DNA from: an uncultured Acetatifactor sp.
GTDB lineage: Bacteria; Bacillota; Clostridia; Lachnospirales; Lachnospiraceae
Direction: 5' to 3'
Length of the DNA stretch: 64,000 nt
NCBI GenBank assembly: GCA_910586485.1
Contig: CAJUIA010000009.1
Coordinates: 54,914 to 118,913, forward strand
Below the pieces are notes generated by a model. The model did not search any database. It was not told the origin of the DNA and was given only the letters and a program-made list of their open reading frames with translations. Every line of letters starts with the position of its first letter. Position 1 is the first letter of the stretch. Of the stretch, positions 9,291-17,026 are shown piece after piece. The position numbers and the translations under genes were made by a program.

Positions 9291-9363
9291 GCTTCCGTGG
9301 CTCAGTCGGTAGAGCGACGCACTCGTAATGCGTAGGTCACCGGTTCAAATCCGGTCGGGAGCT
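9291..9363 (+). tRNA. tRNA-Thr (anticodon CGT)
   Basis: A 73-base cloverleaf. The acceptor stem GCTTCCG pairs with CGGGAGC (one T-G pair). The D arm is GCTCAGTCGGTAGAGC and the anticodon stem ACGCA/TGCGT has loop CTCGTAA, giving anticodon CGT for codon ACG. The T arm is ACCGG-TTCAAAT-CCGGT. The discriminator base is T, and CCA is not encoded. Confidence 0.95.
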
Positions 9364-9386
9364 TGGGGTTTTAAAATCCTATGTAA

Positions 9387-9417
9387 GGCTGAAAGCAGTT
9401 GCTTTCGGCCTCTTTTC
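9387..9417 (+). terminator. Intrinsic terminator after tRNA-Thr
   Basis: Ten-bp stem 9387-9396 with 9401-9410 (GGCTGAAAGC / GCTTTCGGCC), loop AGTT, then TCTTTTC. Confidence 0.85.
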
Positions 9418-9457
9418 ATGTTTCTTTTCATTCTTGCCTACATCGTCAGACGGATCT

Positions 9458-10273
9458 TTAAAGCTTGAATTTGATTTTGATTTTGTGCTCCATAACCTGA
9501 ATGGACTTATAGAACATCAGTGCAATGACACAGAGGATGATGATGCTGGTGATAACCATATCCAGCCGGAATACCTGTGATCCATAGATGATCAGGTATC
9601 CCAGTCCTCTTCTTGCCGCAAGGAACTCTCCGATGATGACACCAACCAGGGCCAGTCCGATATTAACCTTTGCCGTACTGAGCAGGATCGGAAGGGAAGC
9701 GGGCAGGACTACCTTGAAAAACGCATCCCGCTTTTTGCCTCCCAGCGTGTATATCAGGGTGATCTTTTCCGGATCTACCTGCTGAAAGCCTGTATAAAAG
9801 CTGATAATAGATCCAAAGACAGCCACGGAGATTCCGGCTACGATGATGGTCGTACTGCCGGTGCCCAGCCAGACAATGAAGAGGGGGGCCAGAGCGGATT
9901 TTGGCAGGCTGTTTAAAACAACCAGGTAAGGCTCCAGAATCTCGGAGAGCTTTTTGGAATGCCAAAGCAGGGTGGCTGCCAGCAGGCTGATGATGATAAC
10001 CAGCAGAAAACTGGCAATGGTTTCGAAAAGGGTCACGCCGATATGGGACAGCAGGTGGTTCGTACCAATCTGTGCCGCGAAGCAGCGGACCACACGGCTT
10101 GGACTGGAAAAGAAAAAGGAATCAATCCATCCCAAATTTGCACTTAGCTCCCAGACTCCAAGAAACAGGAGGAATAGGAAGATGCGCCAGGAGGATACCT
10201 GATGATGATGCCGCCTGTGTGCCCGCACGAATTCTTCCTGTTTTGTCAGTTCTTGCTTACGTTTTGTTTTCAT
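9458..10273 (-). CDS. ABC transporter permease, SsuC/TauC type
   Basis: 271 residues with a basic, His-rich cytoplasmic start, then about six membrane segments. The binding-protein-dependent permease loop (TLGGKKRDAFFKVVLPASLP) docks on the ATPase. The family covers importers for sulfonates, nitrate, taurine, riboflavin and thiamine precursors; sequence alone does not give the substrate. It follows the ATPase gene on the minus strand with a 17-base overlap. No periplasmic-type binding protein gene is next to the pair, which is unusual for an importer; it may be encoded elsewhere. Confidence 0.9.
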   Translation of the reverse strand: MKTKRKQELTKQEEFVRAHRRHHHQVSSWRIFLFLLFLGVWELSANLGWIDSFFFSSPSRVVRCFAAQIGTNHLLSHIGVTLFETIASFLLVIIISLLAATLLWHSKKLSEILEPYLVVLNSLPKSALAPLFIVWLGTGSTTIIVAGISVAVFGSIISFYTGFQQVDPEKITLIYTLGGKKRDAFFKVVLPASLPILLSTAKVNIGLALVGVIIGEFLAARRGLGYLIIYGSQVFRLDMVITSIIILCVIALMFYKSIQVMEHKIKIKFKL

Positions 10274-11030
10274 GTGTCAGATCCTCCCAAAGCCTGTTGA
10301 ATAAAAATTGAAATTCCGGCGCATTCCGTGCAGCCAGAGGCGAATCATCCTTTAAGGTGAGCTTTATGGGCATCTCCGTTTTGACCACCGCCGGCCGGCC
10401 GGAGAGGATAATGATTTTGTCGGCAAGGCTGATGGCTTCCGACAGATCATGGGTAATGATAATCATGGTCTTGCCGGCAGCACGGATCAGGCGGCATATA
10501 TCGGCGGAAACCATGAGCCTGGTCTGATAGTCCAGGGCGCTGAAGGGCTCGTCAAGCAGCAGCAGCTGGGGCTCCAGAGCCAGGGTGCGAATCAGGGCTG
10601 CCCGCTGTTTCATACCGCCGGAAAGCTCGTCGGGCCGTTTGTCCCGAAAGCTGTCCAGGCCGTATTCGACCAACAGACGGTCAACGGCTGCCAGACGTTC
10701 CGGGGTCAGCATGTGATGAAGCTCCAGCCCCAGGGTTACGTTCCGGTAGACGCTGCGCCATTCAAAGAGATGATCCCTCTGCAGCATATATCCGATTTTC
10801 GGATAGTTTAAGCTGCCGTCAGGATTGTTGAAAAGAATTGTCCCCTCTTCCGGATTCAGAAGCCCGGCGATAATGGAAAGGAGAGTGGATTTCCCGCAGC
10901 CGCTGGGGCCCACAATGGCCACAAACTCCCCCTCACATACCTCAAAGGAGATATTTTCCAGGGCCTTTGTCTCACCGTGGAGGCTGTGATAGGAATAGCC
11001 GATATTCTTCAACTCCAGAATGTTTTGCAT
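10257..11030 (-). CDS. ABC transporter ATPase, SsuB/TauB type
   Basis: 257 residues from ATG 11030 (MQNILELKNIGYSY), with AAGGAA upstream; the same frame runs back to 11111 without a good site. It has Walker A GPSGCGKST, signature LSGGMKQRAALIRTLA, Walker B LLLLDEPFSALD and the switch His in IITHDLSEA. It powers the partner permease encoded directly downstream. The Q-loop region reads YMLQRDHLFEWRSV, typical of the nitrate/sulfonate/taurine/HMP group. The divergent argH promoter lies about 130 bases upstream. Confidence 0.92.
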   Translation of the reverse strand: MQNILELKNIGYSYHSLHGETKALENISFEVCEGEFVAIVGPSGCGKSTLLSIIAGLLNPEEGTILFNNPDGSLNYPKIGYMLQRDHLFEWRSVYRNVTLGLELHHMLTPERLAAVDRLLVEYGLDSFRDKRPDELSGGMKQRAALIRTLALEPQLLLLDEPFSALDYQTRLMVSADICRLIRAAGKTMIIITHDLSEAISLADKIIILSGRPAVVKTEMPIKLTLKDDSPLAARNAPEFQFLFNRLWEDLTHENKT

Positions 11031-11162
11031 AAAATGCCATTCCTTTTTTTCTTTTATATTAAGATATGTTTCATGAATGCCCGGAGTTCCTGTACGCATG
11101 GAGCATCCCATCCGCCGCCGGCATAGGGAAGTAAAATCTGTTTTTTGAATTATGTTCTATGC

Positions 11163-11191
11163 TTGCATATTCAATTTGTTTATGGTAATAT
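11163..11191 (+). promoter_or_regulatory. argH promoter
   Basis: TTGCAT (11163-11168), 17 bases, TAATAT (11186-11191); the start codon lies 35 bases after the -10 box. Confidence 0.6.
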
Positions 11192-11226
11192 CAAATTTAA
11201 CTTTAATATTTTCGGGAGGTTTTTGG

Positions 11227-12717
11227 ATGGCACAGCTGTGGGGCGGACGGTTTACAAAGGAAACGGACAGGCAGGTATATGATTTTAATGCGTCCATAAG
11301 GTTTGATAAACGATTGATTCGTCAGGACATAGAGGGCAGTGTGGCTCATGTGATCATGCTGGCCAGGCAGGGGATCCTCACCGAAAATGAAATGCGGGAG
11401 ATTGTGGGGGGCCTTGACTCTATTCGGCAGGATGTAGAGGCCGGCAAGCTTCCCGTTGATGAAAAATATGAAGATATTCATAGCTTTGTGGAAGCTGTTT
11501 TAACCGAGCGGATCGGAAGCACGGGAAAGAAGCTGCACACCGGCAGGAGCCGCAACGACCAGGTGGCTCTTGACATGCGTCTGTATACCAGGCTGCAGGT
11601 GCTTCTGGTGGATGCGCTGTTAAAGGAACTGTTAAAGGTCATTTTGAATACCATGGAAGGAAACCTTGATACCTACATGCCTGGCTTCACCCATCTGCAA
11701 AAGGCACAGCCTGTCACGCTTTCTCATCATTACGGCGCTTATTTTGAAATGTTTAAGAGAGACCGCCTGCGGATGAAGGACATTTTCAAACGCATGAATT
11801 ACTGCCCGTTAGGGGCGGGGGCGCTGGCAGGAACCACCTATCCCTTGGACAGGGAGCTGACGGCGAAGCTTATGGGCTTTTACGGACCGACCTTAAACAG
11901 TATGGATTCCGTTTCGGACAGGGATTATCTGATTGAATTTCTGGCTGCGCTTTCCACGGTGATGATGCACTTAAGCCGTTTTTCGGAGGAAATCATTATC
12001 TGGAATTCCAACGAATATCGGTTTGTGGAAATAGACGATGGGTATTCCACGGGAAGCAGTATTATGCCTCAGAAAAAGAACCCCGATATAGCGGAGCTGG
12101 TGCGCGGTAAAACCGGGCGGGTCTACGGGGATCTGATGAGCCTGCTTACTACCATGAAGGGCCTTCCCCTGGCATATAATAAGGACATGCAGGAGGACAA
12201 GGAAGCTGCCTTTGATGCCTTTGATACGGTAAAGGACTGCATCGCTCTGTTTACCGGAATGCTGGATACCATGAAGTTCAACCGGGAGCGGATGGCGGAA
12301 AGTGCCATGATGGGCTTTACCAATGCTACGGACGCTGCGGATTACCTGGTGAACAAGGGTGTCCCTTTCCGAGACGCACATGGTATCATCGGCAGGCTGG
12401 TGCTTTACTGTATTGATAAAAATACATCCATCGACGCTCTTTCCCTGGATGAGCTGAAGGGAATCTGCGAAAAATTTGAAGAGGATATTTACGAGGCGGT
12501 GTCTTTGAAGACCTGTGTGGAAAAGCGTCTGACCGTAGGGGCGCCGGGGCCGGAGACCATGAAAAAAGTGATGGCTCTGCACAGAGAATATCTGGAGCAG
12601 GAGGAAGAGGACTGGTTTCCGGATACAACGGAAGAATATGAGATTCATTGTGAGGTGGTGGAGGGCGCGCCGGACTGGTATAAAGAAGGCAGGATGCAGC
12701 CGAATGGCCATCCATAA
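11227..12717 (+). CDS. argH: Argininosuccinate lyase
   Basis: Splits argininosuccinate to arginine and fumarate, the last step of arginine synthesis. 496 residues from ATG 11227 (MAQLWGGRFTKETD), with GGGAGG at spacing 7. Family landmarks: LHTGRSRNDQVALDMRL, TPGFTHLQ-like MPGFTHLQKAQP, and the mobile signature loop GSSIMPQKKNPDIAE that carries the catalytic Ser. The protein is about 35-40 residues longer than common ArgH because of an acidic C-terminal tail (EQEEEDWFPDTTEEYEIH). argG is not adjacent, so the gene is expressed alone from its own promoter. Confidence 0.96.
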   Translation: MAQLWGGRFTKETDRQVYDFNASIRFDKRLIRQDIEGSVAHVIMLARQGILTENEMREIVGGLDSIRQDVEAGKLPVDEKYEDIHSFVEAVLTERIGSTGKKLHTGRSRNDQVALDMRLYTRLQVLLVDALLKELLKVILNTMEGNLDTYMPGFTHLQKAQPVTLSHHYGAYFEMFKRDRLRMKDIFKRMNYCPLGAGALAGTTYPLDRELTAKLMGFYGPTLNSMDSVSDRDYLIEFLAALSTVMMHLSRFSEEIIIWNSNEYRFVEIDDGYSTGSSIMPQKKNPDIAELVRGKTGRVYGDLMSLLTTMKGLPLAYNKDMQEDKEAAFDAFDTVKDCIALFTGMLDTMKFNRERMAESAMMGFTNATDAADYLVNKGVPFRDAHGIIGRLVLYCIDKNTSIDALSLDELKGICEKFEEDIYEAVSLKTCVEKRLTVGAPGPETMKKVMALHREYLEQEEEDWFPDTTEEYEIHCEVVEGAPDWYKEGRMQPNGHP

Positions 12718-12789
12718 TACATGATACATAGTTATGGCATTAAGGAAGTGCTGCAAACGGAATATATGTAGAATCGGGAGAGAAATAAG

Positions 12790-13878
12790 ATGAGTGAAAA
12801 GTTAAAGGTTGGAATTTTAGGCGGTACGGGTATGGTGGGCCAGCGATTTATCGCCCTGCTGGAGAATCATCCCTGGTTTGAGGTGACCACCATAGCGGCA
12901 AGTCCCCGTTCCGCGGGAAAGACCTATGAAGAGGCAGTGGGCGACAGATGGAAGATGGATACTCCCATGCCGGAAGCGGTAAAAAAGCTTCAGGTGATGA
13001 ACGTGAATGAGGTAGAAAAAGTAGCCTCACAGGTGGATTTTGTTTTCAGCGCCGTCGATATGTCCAAGGAAGAGATTAAGAAAATAGAAGAGGATTATGC
13101 AAAGACCGAGACCCCTGTGGTTTCGAACAACAGCGCTCATCGCTGGACGCCGGATGTGCCCATGGTGGTGCCGGAGATTAATCCGGATCACATGAAGGTC
13201 ATCGAGTTCCAGAAAAAGCGTCTTGGCACGGAAAGAGGCTTTGTGGCGGTTAAGCCCAACTGCTCTATTCAGAGTTATGCACCGGTGCTTACTGCCTGGA
13301 TGGAATTTGAACCCACGGAAGTGGTGGCGACTACCTATCAGGCCATTTCAGGTGCGGGAAAGACCTTTAAAGACTGGCCGGAGATGATGGGGAATATTAT
13401 CCCTTTCATCAACGGGGAAGAAGAGAAAAGCGAGAAGGAGCCGTTACGGATCTGGGGAACCATTGAGAACGGCGTTATCGTTCCTGCCGCAGGGCCCAGG
13501 ATTACCTGTCAGTGTATCCGTGTGCCGGTGTTAAACGGACATACCGCGGCGGTATTTGTAAAATTTGCAAAGAGACCCACAAAGGAGCAGTTGATTGAGA
13601 AGCTGAGAGGTTTTTCCGGAGAACCTCAGAGATTGGGACTGCCCAGCGCGCCCAAGCAGTTTATTCAGTATCTTGAGGATGACAGCAGACCGCAGGTAGC
13701 TCTTGACGTGGACTTTGAAAACGGCATGGGAATCAGCGTCGGAAGGCTGCGGGAGGATACCGTTTATGATTATAAGTTTGTGGGCCTGTCTCATAATACG
13801 GTGAGGGGCGCAGCCGGCGGAGCAGTGCTTTGCGCGGAGCTGTTAAAGGCGCAGGGATATATCGCACAAAAGGGATGA
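12790..13878 (+). CDS. asd: Aspartate-semialdehyde dehydrogenase
   Basis: Reduces aspartyl phosphate to aspartate semialdehyde with NADPH, feeding lysine/diaminopimelate, threonine and methionine. 362 residues. The N-terminal Rossmann motif is GILGGTGMVGQRF; the catalytic Cys is C158 in VKPNCSIQ; TYQAISGAGK and the later substrate-binding His/Arg region follow. The insertion pattern and the CSIQ rather than CTT-type context suggest the archaeal/fungal-like subclass common in Clostridia. A GGGAG site precedes ATG 12790. Confidence 0.95.
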   Translation: MSEKLKVGILGGTGMVGQRFIALLENHPWFEVTTIAASPRSAGKTYEEAVGDRWKMDTPMPEAVKKLQVMNVNEVEKVASQVDFVFSAVDMSKEEIKKIEEDYAKTETPVVSNNSAHRWTPDVPMVVPEINPDHMKVIEFQKKRLGTERGFVAVKPNCSIQSYAPVLTAWMEFEPTEVVATTYQAISGAGKTFKDWPEMMGNIIPFINGEEEKSEKEPLRIWGTIENGVIVPAAGPRITCQCIRVPVLNGHTAAVFVKFAKRPTKEQLIEKLRGFSGEPQRLGLPSAPKQFIQYLEDDSRPQVALDVDFENGMGISVGRLREDTVYDYKFVGLSHNTVRGAAGGAVLCAELLKAQGYIAQKG

Positions 13879-13902
13879 GAAATATTTATAGGAGATCAAT
13901 TC

Positions 13903-15639
13903 ATGAACGAGCTGCATTACCAGTTGGACCTGCTCAAGGCAATGAATCAAAAGCTGGCGGAAAAGGAAAAGATGTACAGTCGAATCTTTGAAGTCACGGA
14001 GAGTGCCTTTATTTATCAATCCTTTGAAAATGAACTTGTCGCCACGCTGGGGCAATGGAATAAATTTTTTGATTTCAAGGTACGGGAGTCCGGAGATTTC
14101 TCCAGAATTCTGGATCTTGTAGAGGAAGCTCATGTTCCGGAGCTGAAAAATGTTTTATTTCTTGAACGGCAGGGGGAAACAAGTGCGCAGACGGACTGCC
14201 AGCTAAAGGCTACAAAGGGCTGGCTGCAGTTTCGTGCTTTTGTGATCTATACAAATGACGGGAAACCGGTGAATAAGGTAATCTATATTTTAAATGTTAC
14301 CAAGGCCAAAATTCAAAATGAAGAATTGAACTATATGGCTTATTACGACGGCCTCACGGGCTTGTTTAACCGCAATTATTTTGTGCGGCTGCTGACGGAA
14401 TACATAAAGACTGCCAGGGAAAAGAATGCGGTGGTCAGTGTTATGTTTATTGATATAGACGATTTCCGGAAGGTGAACGACGGGCTTGGCATTATGGTAG
14501 GGGATGAGCTTGTCCAGCAGTTTGGCTTTTTCCTGAAGGAAATTTGTGGAGATGATATGATTGCATGTCATCTGCACAGTGACGCATTTTGCCTGGCTGT
14601 CTATGATCCTTCCGGCGTGAGAAGCGTGGATGCCATTTACAGGACGATCCAGCAGCGGGTAAAGGATCCTTTCTATATCAGCAGCGGCCAGGAGCTTACG
14701 GTCACGGTCAGCGTGGGTGTGGCGGAGTATCCGGAGGCGGCGGAATCAGCGCTGGAGCTGATGAACTGTGCGGAGCTGGTGGTGTTTAAATGTAAGAAGC
14801 AGGGCAAGAATGTGCTGCAATATTTTGCCCCCCCCATTCTTGAAAATTTCTTAAATTCCATTGAGCTGGAAAACAAACTGAAAAGAGCAGTATATAATAA
14901 TGATTTCCATATGTTTTATCAACCGCAGTATTATGCCGGCAACCGCAGGCTGAGGGGTGTTGAGGCCCTGATCCGCTGGAAGGATGAGGATGCGCAGATG
15001 ATCAGTCCTGCCACCTTTATTCCGGTTGCAGAAAAAAACGGCTCCATTATAACCATAGGAAAATGGGTGGTGGAAGAGAGCATCAAACAGTATGCAGCAT
15101 GGCGTAAGCAGTTTGGCTTTCCTTTTATCATGTCTATCAATATCTCTGCGCTGCAATATAAGCGGGAGGATTTTGTAGATTCTATTGTTGGGATCTTAAA
15201 CCAGTATCATGTAAAGCCCGCAGAGGTGGAGCTGGAGATCACCGAGAGCGTACTGATAGATGATTTCGGGGCCGTTTACGAGAAGCTCAAGATCTTGCGG
15301 AATTACGGAATCAGAATTTCCCTGGATGATTTCGGGACGGGCTTTTCCTCTTTATCCTACCTGAAAAAGCTGCCCATTGATACGCTGAAGATTGATAAGT
15401 CCTTTATTGATACGGTAATGACAGATTCCGCAACCAGGGTGATTACGGAAGCCATTATTAATATGGTGAAATCTTTAGGATTTGAATCCATAGCAGAAGG
15501 CGTTGAAGAGGAACAGCAGTATAATTACCTGCATGCCATCGGGTGTGATGTGATTCAGGGCTATCTGTTTGGCAAGCCCCTGTCTCCCGAAGAATTGGAA
15601 ACGGTGCTGTCAGAGAGTCCGGCGGCCAAGATTTCCTAA
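13903..15639 (+). CDS. Cyclic-di-GMP phosphodiesterase, PAS-like/degenerate GGDEF/EAL
   Basis: 578 residues, no signal or membrane segments. An N-terminal coiled stretch and PAS-like sensor (about 1-135) is followed by a GGDEF-fold domain (about 140-310) and a C-terminal EAL domain (about 325-570). The GGDEF domain keeps DIDDFRKVNDG, but the active-site loop reads HSDAF where RGGDEF is expected, so cyclase activity is probably lost. The EAL domain keeps E354 in VEALIRW, the DDFGTGFSS loop and the lysine in TLKIDKSFI, so c-di-GMP hydrolysis is expected. The degenerate half may bind GTP and tune the EAL half, as known for similar proteins. ATG 13903 follows TAGGAG. Confidence 0.9.
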   Translation: MNELHYQLDLLKAMNQKLAEKEKMYSRIFEVTESAFIYQSFENELVATLGQWNKFFDFKVRESGDFSRILDLVEEAHVPELKNVLFLERQGETSAQTDCQLKATKGWLQFRAFVIYTNDGKPVNKVIYILNVTKAKIQNEELNYMAYYDGLTGLFNRNYFVRLLTEYIKTAREKNAVVSVMFIDIDDFRKVNDGLGIMVGDELVQQFGFFLKEICGDDMIACHLHSDAFCLAVYDPSGVRSVDAIYRTIQQRVKDPFYISSGQELTVTVSVGVAEYPEAAESALELMNCAELVVFKCKKQGKNVLQYFAPPILENFLNSIELENKLKRAVYNNDFHMFYQPQYYAGNRRLRGVEALIRWKDEDAQMISPATFIPVAEKNGSIITIGKWVVEESIKQYAAWRKQFGFPFIMSINISALQYKREDFVDSIVGILNQYHVKPAEVELEITESVLIDDFGAVYEKLKILRNYGIRISLDDFGTGFSSLSYLKKLPIDTLKIDKSFIDTVMTDSATRVITEAIINMVKSLGFESIAEGVEEEQQYNYLHAIGCDVIQGYLFGKPLSPEELETVLSESPAAKIS

Positions 15640-15678
15640 ATATAATATATTTAAATACAATATGCGCAGGAGATGATT

Positions 15679-17022
15679 GTGGAAAAGTTTGCGGGCCGCA
15701 GCACGGAAATGGATTTTTTAAAAGAATATTATGATATGCCGGGCAGTCAGATTCTGGTGGTTTATGGCGGCAGAGGTGTCGGAAAAACCGAGCTGATCAG
15801 GGAATTTGGCAAGGGAAAGAAAAGCCAGTATTATCTTGCCAGGGCTTGTTCCCGGCGGGAGCAATGCTGCCAGTGGGGAAATGAGCTGCGGGAAAACGGT
15901 ATTTCTGTGGCAAAATATCCGGACTATGAGGAATTGCTTGCGGCTTCTGTGCAGGACGGAAAAACGGAAAAACAGATTCTTATTATCGACGAATTTCACC
16001 ATATGCTGAAAGGGAATACTGATTTTTTTGAAAAGCTGGCTGAGTTTCAGGAAGGCCGGCTTTTAAGCCGGCCTGTGATGATTGTACTCTGCACCTCCGC
16101 ATCAGGCTGGGTGGAGAATCATCTGGTGGGAAAAATCGGGAACCGGGCATCGGCAATCAGGGGATTTTTAAAGGTACGGGAATTTGACTTTGCGGGAATG
16201 CGCAGTATTTATCCGCAGTATGGATTTGAGGACTGCCTTTGTATCTATGCGGTGCTGGGCGGAGTTCCCGGATATTGGAAAAGCTTTCGCCCGGAGCTTG
16301 ACGTAAGAGAAAATATTATCCACAGTCTTTTGTCCAGGGAGGGCCGCCTGTATGGGGAAATGGAACTATACCCGGAGCAGGAGCTGCGGGAGCCCGGTGT
16401 ATATAACACGATTCTGGCGGCCATGGCCAGGGGCTTTTACAAATTAAACGATATATACAGGCATACCGGTTTCTCCAGGGCAAAGATCAGCGTTTATTTA
16501 AAGAACCTGATGGAGCTGGACCTGGTGGAAAAGGTTTATTCCTATGACACGGAGGGAAGAGCCAACACCCAGAAGGGGATCTACAGGATTGCAGACCCTT
16601 ATGTAAGATTTTATTTTCGATACCTTTTTCCCAACCGGAGTATGCTTGAGCTGCTTTCGCCGGAGGCTTTTTTTGACAGGAAGATAGCCGATTCCTTTGA
16701 TCTTTATGTGGAGGAAGCTTATCGTCAGGTATGTCGTGAGCAGATGGCAGGGGAATACCGTATTGTAGGCGAATGGCTGGGAAAGACGGGTGTCATTGAC
16801 ATTGTGGCTTCGGACGGGCAGGATGGAGTGGGAGTGGGCGCCTGTGTGTGGTCAAGGGCTATGGAGCTTCGTGATCTGGAGTGGCTTTTGCTTTCCATGA
16901 AGAAGGCCAGAATCCACAGCGCAGACATCAGGCTGTATTGCGAGAAGGGCTTTGATGATGCCCTGCAGCAGAAGGCGGACCAGGCAGGGATAAAGCTGTT
17001 AAGCATTGGAGAAGGGCGGTAG
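15679..17022 (+). CDS. AAA-type ATPase with C-terminal nuclease-like domain (DUF234 type)
   Basis: About 447 residues from GTG 15679, which has CAGGAG at good spacing; ATG 15673 is only two bases further in-frame but almost overlaps that site. Walker A is YGGRGVGKTE, Walker B LIIDEFHHM, and a winged-helix-like region (INDIYRHTG-type LNDIYRHTGFSRAKIS) follows near residue 275. The C-terminal part (IGEWLGKTGVIDIV) resembles the restriction-like domain of the archaeal-type ATPase/DUF234 family. Function is not established; these are often isolated or linked to mobile DNA. topB begins four bases after its stop. Confidence 0.82.
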   Translation: MEKFAGRSTEMDFLKEYYDMPGSQILVVYGGRGVGKTELIREFGKGKKSQYYLARACSRREQCCQWGNELRENGISVAKYPDYEELLAASVQDGKTEKQILIIDEFHHMLKGNTDFFEKLAEFQEGRLLSRPVMIVLCTSASGWVENHLVGKIGNRASAIRGFLKVREFDFAGMRSIYPQYGFEDCLCIYAVLGGVPGYWKSFRPELDVRENIIHSLLSREGRLYGEMELYPEQELREPGVYNTILAAMARGFYKLNDIYRHTGFSRAKISVYLKNLMELDLVEKVYSYDTEGRANTQKGIYRIADPYVRFYFRYLFPNRSMLELLSPEAFFDRKIADSFDLYVEEAYRQVCREQMAGEYRIVGEWLGKTGVIDIVASDGQDGVGVGACVWSRAMELRDLEWLLLSMKKARIHSADIRLYCEKGFDDALQQKADQAGIKLLSIGEGR

Positions 17023-17026
17023 GCTT

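Noticed and set aside
9458..11030. Naming the ABC pair as a taurine or sulfonate importer
   Set aside because: The ATPase and permease subfamily covers many substrates, and no binding protein or pathway gene is adjacent.
14440..14520. VGDEL at about residue 202 read as a GGDEF motif
   Set aside because: It is the conserved G-D of the second helix; the true active-site loop lies later and reads HSDAF.
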